From contig JAOWCC010001589.1 in NCBI GenBank assembly GCA_030867875.1, positions 144,805,745-144,869,744 on the forward strand: a stretch of DNA of 64,000 nt, given 5' to 3'. Below are positions 55,201-64,000 of this stretch, piece by piece. How positions within the stretch are numbered: the stretch's first letter is position 1; each line of letters opens with the position of its first letter. The position numbers were made by a program, and so were the translations under genes. Origin of the DNA: Actinernus sp. WN-2022. Its lineage: Eukaryota > Cnidaria > Anthozoa > Actiniaria > Actinernidae. The notes under the pieces are model-generated. The model did not search any database, was not told the DNA's origin, and worked only from the letters and a program-made list of their open reading frames with translations.

Positions 55201-58200
55201 CAACCGTTTGATATCCACCGTACGGTAAACGATGGCCCTTGTACATTTGACCACAACACAGTCCAAGTACAAGTAACAGCATTTGAACTTGGTTGTTTTA
55301 CAGTTTTAAAACCTCTCTAAACTGATTTTATAACGGATTTATAGTTGTTCATGCGTAAGAAGGACCGTGGGTACGGTGGTAAAGGACGGTGGCTTATCGT
55401 TAGTGTACTTACGATGTCAAACAGTACGTCCCTGAGGTCGGCCCAGGTGCGGTAACTATCGGCTCCACCCAGTCCTGGCATGGACACCACGTCATTCACA
55501 ATGCGCTTGTAGATGTTAAAGTTCTAGCAAACAAGAGAGCAAATGAGCTGAAATAACTAATTGCCTTCACCCGAAGAGCGGCGCAAGATGTCGAGGTTAA
55601 TGAACATGTATAAAATTGTAAATAGGCAAATAGCTATTTCTCCTTATGTACTGAAGCAAAGTCGTATTACTCGCTCTTTCCATCCTCAACGATTTATAAA
55701 CATTGGTAGTTCAAGTAATACGTACAAGTTTAGTTTTTTTCACTAGATCCATTAAGGACTGGAATTCTATACCTAATAATGTAATTGGAGAACCATGCAC
55801 TGGCCAGCAGCTTCAAATCTGCTTTAGGTACTCACCTAGGCGATAACCAAGGACTCAATATAATGTTCTTATATTATTATGTTTATTGTTGCACCTGTAC
55901 TTGTGACTAATTTATAGTTTCATTCTAGCAGCTGCACAGCACATTCGCAGTGTTGGCAAACCTTTGGGAATTACCATATATATATATAGCGGACTAGTAT
56001 GCCGAGGCCGTGGGTTCAAATCACACTCAGGGCACATATTTTCTCTTTCACCTTTATTCTGATTGTTTATATATAGAGATGGGTTTCTTCTTTATACTGT
56101 TTTTATGTGTTTATTAAAATAAGCCTGAATCCTTCGGGATCCTTTGAGCCTAGTGATTCCTAAGTTGGCCTAGGTCAGCTTTGTCTGTCCGCCTGTGAAT
56201 CAGTGTGATCCTTATGTTGAAAGCTAGTTTAAAGTTATAGGCTTTCCCATCTCGACCCAGAAAGAGAAAATGCCGGGAGTACCCACGGTTACGTTCCACA
56301 ATGACACCATCAACTGGCTGCGTTGCCAGCGTGGTTGGTCCTGATGGTGTAGTGGTAACACAGCGGACTAGTATGCCGAGGCCGTGGGTTCAAATCCCAC
56401 TCAGGGCACATATTTTCTCTTTCACCTTTATTCTGACTATTTATATATAGAGATGGGTTTCTTCTTTATACTGTTTATATGTATAGGCAAGCTCCCAATG
56501 ATCTGAACTGAGGTAACGACCCGAAGAAAACGATAAGTTATATATATAAGACAAAGATAAAAACACAAAAATAACTGGAAGAACCAAGAGAAATCAGTGC
56601 AAAAAGTTTAGACGAAAAAAGAAGATAACGGAAAATGAAAACAAATCACCAGCTACTGGCCAATGTTTCGACCCAGGCCGCCTAGTTGCAATAGTGCGCG
56701 CGCAGGTGCCGCACTTTCTCAGGCACGACGCGCGTCGGGATTAGGACGCGAGGGACACCAGAAGTCAGCCAATTTTCCTGTCATCCTCTATCTATGGTGC
56801 TCCGCTCGTATTCCGCCCGCGCGGCAGCTCCGCTATAGGAATGAGAAACGGAAGAAAAATGTCCGATGCATAGTCAACCTGGATCTGAAAACGTGATAGA
56901 AACATCAACAAAGTAACAATAATTAATACTATCACTTCTATAGATGTATAAACAATTATCAATACTACAGTTCTTGACTTAGGACAACTACAGTGAAATT
57001 TAGATATCACGTAGATGTCAATAGCTGATGAAAGATACCAACCAAGTACAATTCCGTTTTCGTTTGAATTGCAACACCTACAGACAACAAAAGACTGCAA
57101 TCTGTTTACCTCCAAATGTACTGTTAATCAGTCAGGGAAACATGAGTAAGACAGTGAAACACGCGCGCGTTACGTGATATGACATGCTACGTGATATCAC
57201 ATGTGACGTCATGGATTGGACGTCTCATTCTCCTCCATCTGTTCAATGCGTCTAACTTTTTGAATGCCAATCATAATCTATAGCCCGTATACCTGTGAAT
57301 TAGCAGGAGCCCCGTAGCGAGCAAAGAGTTCTAAGGCTTTGAGGGAGTCACCTTCCTTGATTATGTTTGCAGCGTACAACGCTACGTACTTGCTAAGGAC
57401 CTCGTAGCCCTGGGGAAAAAGACAAGACATTTTAATGATTCGGTCTTGGTAAATACTGGATGCAAAGATGCAATGGATGTAAATATCTCATTAATTGTAA
57501 ATAAATGCAAATACTATTTGAAACTTTACCGGGATATGACTAGTTTATCTAGCTTAAATATGTCCAGTTTATCTAGTATAAATATGACCAGTTTATATAG
57601 TTCTGTCTTTAGCAAACGCGTACCTGCTGCTCAGCAGTTTCAATAGCCTTCTCCCATTGGCCACGCTGTACCATCATATCGAGACCAGCTATGACGTCAA
57701 CGTCAACAAGCTGAAAAGGAAATACAAGTTCATTTCACAGATTCCACAAAAGGAGACCAAAGAGTTAGTTCATTGGCATTATAGCCCTACCAGTTTGCGT
57801 TTGGACGGTATTTTTGGGTCGTACGGGGGGGTATAAACAGTTGTGCTTGTTTCCTTCCACCTCTAAGTAAACCAACGTGGCTACACAATGGGTGATAAAA
57901 GCAGTCCGTGCAAGCCCATAAGGAAAATAATATGTAAAACCCAGGTCAATGGGCGTTTTGCAGAATGCAATCATATGGTTGTACTGGATGGCAAAATAAT
58001 CTGACTTCATTTATTTAAATGCACTTGTACGAGATCGGTGGTGTTATTAGCAAAAACCTGTTTCTAAATTATACTTTCCACCTCCAATCGATTGTCGATC
58101 TTTCTAAAACAGCGTTTTTAAAGATAGCTTGCCACCCAGCATCCATGGCAACGCCTTTCCCATGGGGATCACGAGCTCAATTCATTCGTCAACGAAGTAT

Positions 58201-60567
58201 TATATCAGCACATGACTGTTTCCTGCAAAAGGTATATTCAGACCACGTGACAATTCTCCAGAGGATTCAGAACTTTGTTTTCGAAATAATTAATGCAATT
58301 CCTCTTGGGATACAGAACATTTTTCACCTCCAATCGATTGTCGATCTTTCTAAAACAGCGTTTCGGGGTTTGTTTGCCATCCAGTAAAGCCTTACCTATG
58401 GCATCACGAGCTCTATTTATTGATTACTGACGTGATATATCAACATGTGACTGTCAGCTGCAAAATGCCTATTCATCCTTTACTGCTATCCCGTCTCAGA
58501 TAGTCCATCTGTTTCTATGTATATAGTCCTGTTAGAGCTGTTAATCACCTGTTCTGCCTGTCCTTTCTTCTTCAAGAAACTCACATAAGCATCTTCAACG
58601 TACTGCTCGTATCTGAAAAAGATTCCCACAACAATTACTACTTAGCCCGTAATAATTAGCTTACTGCAAAGAATAACGTTTAGCTTTATTGGCACAGTTG
58701 TCCTGTTAGCGTGTCATAGCTTAGCATAGTTATCGTGTCTACTGCACATCTTAATGGTTCTTCAGCTCTAAATTCTCGTTTTCCAGTCCAATATTTTTCA
58801 AATTCTAATGTGTCATACATTTTCAAATTCTATTGAAAAATGTTTGTCTTTCTTAAAAACTATTTTTACACCATATTCATTAACTAGTACGTTCCAGATG
58901 GCTTTTGATGGCCAGCTCAAAATGATCGAAACACTTATCGTGAAATACACAGACCAACTGAGAGCTGGTATAGATCACAAACTTGATTAGATTCCTGATT
59001 AAATCGATAGTTGTGAGTACTGAATCAAGTGCAAGAGCCGCATTACTATTACTCATGGACTAATAATTTGTATTTGATCTACGTTTGATCTAGACATTAT
59101 CTACATTTTATCTACGTTTGTTCTAAGTTCCATCTACCGTTTTATCTACGTTGTAATGTAGACAGCAGTTTCGAAAAAAAAACACGTTTTAACAGAACTA
59201 GATCAGAACGGAAAGTGGATTGAAACATACCTGGGAGCCATTTCAGCAGCGCATCGTTTAGCTTTAGGCCACAGTTCACCTTCAATGTACATATCGATTG
59301 CTTCCTTAATCATCTCCACTCCCAAGTACAGCTCTGCGCCTTGTTCATAAGCCTTGACTTCGCCCAGCCTGGGACACGCTGTACTGGCCACATCGAGTGC
59401 ACGCTCTGCTACGAACTTCATAGCCAGCTCCACAGCCTGTGATTGTTACAGATATAACGCACGCTCTCATTGAGAGTCACACGACAGGTAACAAAGAAAC
59501 TGTTACCCGCTAAAGTAGAAGAGCGGGCAACATTTTTGAAAAAAACATGATGTCAGAGTGTAAAAGTGCATTGTTGCTCACTAGCACACGTGATCAGAGC
59601 GTGATGTGATGTCACGCGTTTTGCTTACACAAGTCTTTCAAACGTTTTGATTTTCCTTTACTTCTTGACAATATGGAATATAGTTGTCAGGCTATAAAAC
59701 AAATGATTTAATGACTCCAATGAGTTTTGTTTCCCTCGAATCTCGACTTTGTCTCGGGAAACATCGAGATATCGTGGAACAAATCTCACTGTTTCCCTCG
59801 GGAGACTCATTCACGTGCGCATTGCACAACTTCAATGACATCGTACACTGGAAACTTGTACCTCTTCCGTAATATGGAAATACCTTAGAAAAAAGTTGGA
59901 AATTAAAATTTTCATAGTTTCTGTCCATGCAAAACTGGAAATTATCCTTGAAACATTCTGGAAATTTTCGTGATGTACGGATTTCCATAATGTGAAGAGG
60001 TCCAGTGTTTTTTCTGTGGTAGTGTTTTTTAGACAAGTATAGTTTATTACTTGTTCAAATCATAGTTAATAGAGTGGAATGGTTATGAAACCCAGCGACC
60101 TTCTTTGTTACATGTCTTTGTTCGCTTTTTACGACCATTACCGGGAACAAAACACAATAGAAATTCCAATATGTTAATCAATCAGCCAATAGAAACGTGT
60201 GGGTTCAGTCGTCCAGGGGACGCTAATGAACTATGACCGTGCACAATCTTTTGTCTTACCCCCTTCCAACATAAATCTCAGCTGCGCCTTTGTTAGCCCT
60301 TTCCCGGGTTTCATAACCATTCCGCTCTATTAACTATGTTCAAATCAGCAGTAACAGACTCGAAAAGCAACAGAAAAAAGCACTAAAAAGGTTAAACAAA
60401 AATCAAGTATTATTGTGTATGTAATTGCTACCTTAACCATAGCGTCCTCGATCAGATCATGGTCACTTGTCATGCTCGGTGTGATCTTCAAGTACATGTC
60501 GATAGCTCGGTTGTATTCGCCCTTCTTCTCCCATTCTTTGCCTTGTGACAACAGTGACTCCGCACCT
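49235..60567 (-). CDS. IFT172: IFT172, C-terminal 476 residues (14 exons, partial gene)
   Basis: Exons in transcript order: 60567-60432, 59436-59231, 58612-58549, 57710-57624, 57409-57293, 55523-55413, 54299-54180, 53892-53797, 52284-52225, 52125-52027, 51298-51242, 51123-51027, 49611-49520, 49324-49235. All are GT-AG and in phase. They encode TPR-like helices of the intraflagellar transport protein 172, a large (about 1750 aa) IFT-B component acting at ciliary tips and in anterograde/retrograde turnaround. Diagnostic stretches are [101 protein letters not shown] and the end [12 protein letters not shown]. The N-terminal WD40 and early TPR regions lie beyond 64 kb. A decayed copy of exon 53892-53797 lies at 53215-53289. 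Confidence 0.95.
49612..51026 (-). other. IFT172 intron rich in AAGTGCCTATAA-family elements
   Basis: A left-end fragment of the family starts at 49848. A complete ~600-bp member spans 50363-50961, with long inverted arms (AAAGTGCCTATAACC outer, TCATGTAAATGTGACCTTTC inner) and their inverses. Between them lie GTGAATA/TATTCAC inverted motifs (50097-50350). Related to 32636-33067. Confidence 0.7.
53215..53450 (-). pseudogene. Decayed tandem duplicate of an IFT172 exon
   Basis: 53215-53450 repeats 53818-54051 (exon plus upstream intron) about 602 bp away in the same orientation. The acceptor is kept and the frame starts [20 protein letters not shown], with several substitutions relative to the real exon. 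It then runs into KAFYKAFNR and a TAG stop. The donor end is lost and replaced by a small internal repeat (AAAGCCTTGTAG). If spliced in, it would truncate IFT172, so it should be skipped. Confidence 0.85.
54300..55412 (-). other. IFT172 intron
   Basis: No repeat boundary or extra exon recognised. The frame at 54635-54832 is a shadow. Confidence 0.5.
55524..57292 (-). other. IFT172 intron with tRNA-like repeats
   Basis: Contains the two tRNA-like copies (55983-56100 and 56338-56480) and a GC-rich stretch near 56690-56830. No extra IFT172 exon was recognised. Confidence 0.6.
55983..56480 (+). repeat. tRNA-like SINE head in two copies
   Basis: At 56344-56414 GTCCTGA pairs with TCAGGGC as an acceptor stem. 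A GTGT/ACAC D-stem and a GTGGG/CCCAC T-stem with box B GGTTCAAATCC follow. The anticodon stem has two mismatches; the loop would give AGT (Thr). The 3' half plus the following ACATATTTTCTCTTTCACCT recurs at about 55990-56100 with the 5' half missing. Duplication with a shared 3' flank favours a SINE over a working tRNA gene. Confidence 0.55.
58019..58440. repeat. Dispersed repeat, copies 2 and 3
   Basis: 58019-58200 matches 48105-48290. A shortened third piece (58322-58440) repeats CACCTCCAATCGATTGTCGA and the ATCACGAGCTC segment. It lies within an IFT172 intron, opposite to the gene's direction. Confidence 0.7.
59437..60431 (-). other. IFT172 intron
   Basis: Includes an inverted pair (ACGTGATCAGAGCGTGATGT region) and the frame 59692-60036 (-), which I judge a shadow. 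No additional exon recognised. Confidence 0.5.
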
Positions 60568-62690
60568 CTGAAGAAAAAACAAACACGTCTCCTGTGTCAA
60601 GAATCCATGACACTCGCGTCGAGCATCATTATAAAATAGCCGTAATGTGCCATGGCGAGAGGCCTTTATATTAGCAGTCTGCGCATGACACAGTTATTTT
60701 CAGGGATGTGTGTCATATGAACTGACGACCCTCTCGCATGGTTAACATCAAATTCTTTTTAAACATAGCGCCCCATGGCGAACTCGTGGCTGCAAAGTGT
60801 ATTTTAGTGTGTTCTCAAGGGTAAACATGTTGAAATGTTCAAAGTTTAAGTTATTATTGCTGTTGTCATAGCGTGTGTAGCCTGTAAAACCACGTGACCG
60901 ATGACGTCATCGTTACGGCATCACCACTAAGTGATTTATTGGTATCCAATACAATGCCTGTCAAAGTTTGACCAACCTGCATTAGAAGTGAGGGAGACAG
61001 GGTTTTCAATAGAAGCCGGCAGCCGGCGAATCTCGCCGGGTATTTTACATGAAATCGCCGCCTACTTTTATTGAAAAATTCCCCAAAAATGAGATATTTG
61101 CGCCAATGGCGCTCGATGCTCGCCGCCTACTCTTCACGTTTTGCCACTTACTTCAAATGTTATTGAAAACCCTGGGGAGATACGCGTATGTACTTAAAAC
61201 CACGCTACCAATGACGTCATCGTTACGACATCACCACTAAGTGATTGGACCCAAATACCATGTCTGTCAAAGTTTGAGCCATCTGCTATTAATATTAAGC
61301 GAGTTAGGCATGAAAACGCACAAGGGTTCACGTCACTATCGCCTGGACTCAGGTAAGCGCGACTGAATGAGCACATAATATCTCCAACATGGAAAACACA
61401 GCAACTCGCTTAACCGGCGATGAGGGATGAGGACTTGAGCAACGTTAATTCCAACAGCAGTTAATGTTCCCCATCGATCTTCAAGTATTAATTAAATCAA
61501 ATAGCGATTATTAAGTTGCATTCCAAGCATTCCATTCTGCTAACAGCTTAGTGAGTGAGTGAGTGACACGATTTCCCCAACCATTCCAATAACTCGTTCC
61601 TGCGCTTGCGCGCACCCACGAGTTAAAAACGTAGGCTCGAAAACTAAGTACTGGGTTGAGGCTATGTAGCCTCGATTACTGGCACATTGTCAGTGACCGG
61701 ATTCGCGCAACGGGTGTAAATAAAACCTAGAGGCTCTGAAAAATAATGAAATTATCAGAGTAATTTGATATAACTTCCCTATGGCATAAATAAAGCTAAC
61801 TTTTTCATCAATATCATTAACTTTCATTTCGAAATATTCTTTGGATGCCACTAAATTGGCAAAGTACATTGCTTTTAAACATCATTTAGGAAACACCCTG
61901 AGCCGAAACACACTAAGACAGACTTTCACAAAATTCAAAACTCTGAAACTCAAAAACAAAACGCCTTATTAATGTAAATTCTTTCAAGAAAACTGAAGGT
62001 ACACGCTGCACCGTCGAGCGCAACTTTGGCAACAACAGCTAAATTGCATCGTGCGGCTACCTCTGAAATTACTGCGTGTAATGTTACAGCATACGTCAAC
62101 CCCTACTCAAGACAATTACCGGCCATGTTGCGTTAAACACGGAGTTCCGGTATAAAACGTTAGCCCCTCCTCTATTCACGCCTTTGAAACTAAAATTGAA
62201 GAGCAGTGAAGAAAGCAAGCGAGCAGATCAGCCTCTCCTTTAAAATGCTAGATTTTTAAGGTTGAAAATGAGACAAGCCACAAAAAAAAAGTGACCACAG
62301 GGAAGATAGTTGTTCATTGACTGCTTACAAACTCTGTAGCCCTTACTCTAACGTTCAACATTTATGTGTTTCATTTGAATTTCGCGCGATAAGCAATCAG
62401 TAGAGAGCACTCAAGCGGAGCATCACGGAGATGTTCACTCGGACAAAGGCTGAGTGACAACTGAAGGTGACAAATCCCTGGGCTCCCCTTTTTATATCGG
62501 AACTTCGTGTTTAAAGGAGCTGTATCAAGGTGAGGGGCACACCTTTATGTTCCTGGCCAGGACACAATTATTTTCAGTGATTTTCACATAAACCGACGAC
62601 ACACATGTGGGATGGATGAAATCAAAGTAAATGTGCAAATTTGATCAACAAACTGTGCGTAGATCTACTCTTCAAGGAAAATATTGCATA
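60568..62690. other. Upstream IFT172 intron with a duplicated segment
   Basis: About 60893-60985 and 61197-61290 are direct repeats (GATGACGTCATCGTTACG, ATCACCACTAAGTGATT, CTGTCAAAGTTTGA). Between them is a hairpin element (61002-61172) with ends CAGGGTTTTCAATAG and TTATTGAAAACCCTG. No further IFT172 exon was found, so the preceding exon is probably beyond the window. Confidence 0.55.
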
Positions 62691-62696
62691 TCCTTT

Positions 62697-63821
62697 CAAT
62701 CAAGCATTAAAGACCCTGTGTCTGAGCCCATGGTGCTTTGCGCGCGCAAATCATTTCCGTAGGCTACGAAAATCAGAAAGATCGTTGTTGTTGTTATGTT
62801 ACTCTCGAATCTTTCGAAATCCATCCCTAGTTTGGGCTATCGTGTGGTATATATGCTTAACTGACTTTCTTTTATCTTAACTTTTGAATATATTCTTTTT
62901 AAAATGAAACTTTAGTTCGAATATTTCTAGAGTGGCGAGTAGAGGAATTCCGGAGAAAGGACCGAGACAGCGAGGCGAAGCCACTCGACAAATAATCCTT
63001 CAGCAGTCCACATTTTACTTTCTCTAGATCTACAAGAGAACACTTGTGGTTCAAAAGGACTACTACGTGAGTTTCCCGGGGATTTGCTGCACTAATGGAC
63101 CGGCGGGCTTCGTTGGAAATACAAAGCACAAAGCATGCAACCACTTCTGGCATGAAGATCATTCGTAATTATAATTTCGCATGGCTAAGCTCCACTGAGG
63201 TGTTACGACGTATCTGTATATGTTTTGTATTTTTATTAGCAGAGAAAGCAATGTCCTTAACCTTTTTTTTCATCCTCCAGTAGGTCCAGAAAGTCTTGCT
63301 AGCAAAACTACGATCGCGGGTCAAAGTCCAATCTGCCGAGTTCAGCTGTTACTTCGCTGTGAGTTTGACTCGAGTGCGAGTACGAGTCAACATTTCATTT
63401 TACACTCAAAATATATCATTCGCAAGGAAAGTAGAGATCTTCAAATACAGCTAAGCAATACTGGAAACATGAAAACAAGGTAGCAAGAGTATGTGTTTGC
63501 TTGTAGAGTTGTGAAAAGTCGCACTCGTAAACCTAATTAGAATCTAAAGACAGAACAACTGGCTTCCTGCCGAATACTGTTAAAATCATATTCGAAGCAT
63601 CCGGAGAAAATTCGTGGGCTCGATTGGGTTTCTAATCCGGTAGAAATTATGAAATTCGTTATCCAAAGTATATGGGTACTTCTTTTATGAAACTTATAAA
63701 CAATCGAGAGTATTTTAGTTCGCCTAATAGCTGGCCTTTAATTTATGCGGCCGTTGATAAACAAACTAATCATAACATTGGCGCAAAGCACCATGGGCTC
63801 GGACACAGGGTCTTTAAGGGA
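62697..63821. repeat. ~1.1-kb TIR element near right edge
   Basis: TTAAAGACCCTGTGTCTGAG plus CCCATGGTGCTTTGCGC at the left is matched by GCGCAAAGCACCATGGGCTC plus GGACACAGGGTCTTTAA at the right. The interior contains short frames (for example 62899-63162 on the minus strand) without recognised domains. Confidence 0.75.
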
Positions 63822-64000
63822 GAGGACTTTAACTGTTTGAAGCCAATTAACAGACACCAATATAACATTGATTCCAGACATGCGCAAAACCATAACACAG
63901 CGCTTTTTAGAACAGTCATATTGAAGCCTCCTTCGATATAGATGGTTTGCACTCAATCCCCAGAGATTCAAATGGCAAAGGGCATGGCGGCCATGTTGGT
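63822..64000. other. Window end, nothing recognised
   Basis: No exon or repeat boundary was identified. Confidence 0.4.

Noticed and set aside
62899..63162. Minus-strand 87-codon frame as an upstream IFT172 exon
   Set aside because: It has no resemblance to IFT172 TPR sequence and lies inside a TIR element.

Overview
The window is eukaryotic nuclear DNA from an animal, most likely an anthozoan cnidarian and plausibly a stony coral. The coding exons are short, carry GT-AG splice sites, and sit in long AT-rich introns packed with foldback elements, SINE-like repeats and minisatellites. The fibrinogen-like protein at the left end resembles coral skeletal-matrix proteins. Species identity is inference; gene identities come from recognisable protein families and in-phase splice chains read by eye.

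Layout. (1) 1-4.1 kb: the last two exons of a fibrinogen-C-like secreted protein (+), preceded by repeats. (2) 4.2-11.6 kb: no gene; a cluster of inverted-repeat (MITE-like) elements, two of them with exact target-site duplications, a tandem 86-bp array, a ~500-bp palindrome and a SINE. (3) 11.68-12.33 kb: an intronless CCCH zinc-finger gene (-), head to head with (4) SETD6 (+), a protein-lysine methyltransferase gene running from 12.62 to 47.36 kb. Ten coding exons join without a phase break into a predicted 653-residue protein with a large acidic insertion. (5) SETD6's 15-kb last intron holds a three-level nest: a MITE with a 9-bp target duplication, split by a 12-kb element with 24-bp perfect termini and a TTAA duplication, whose right arm is itself split by an L1-superfamily LINE with an uninterrupted 1248-codon ORF2. 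(6) 49.2-60.6 kb: the last 14 exons of IFT172 (-), an intraflagellar transport (cilium) gene tail to tail with SETD6. Its 5' part lies beyond the right edge. (7) 60.6-64 kb: IFT172 intron or upstream sequence with repeats only.

The cellular genes have unrelated housekeeping roles (protein methylation, an RNA-type zinc finger, cilium transport). CCCH and SETD6 share a 290-bp divergent promoter. The most unusual material is the transposon structure: nested insertions with readable boundaries, elements whose terminal repeat has been amplified in tandem, captured coding fragments, and a decayed duplicate exon inside IFT172. I saw no convincing new enzymatic or defence system.
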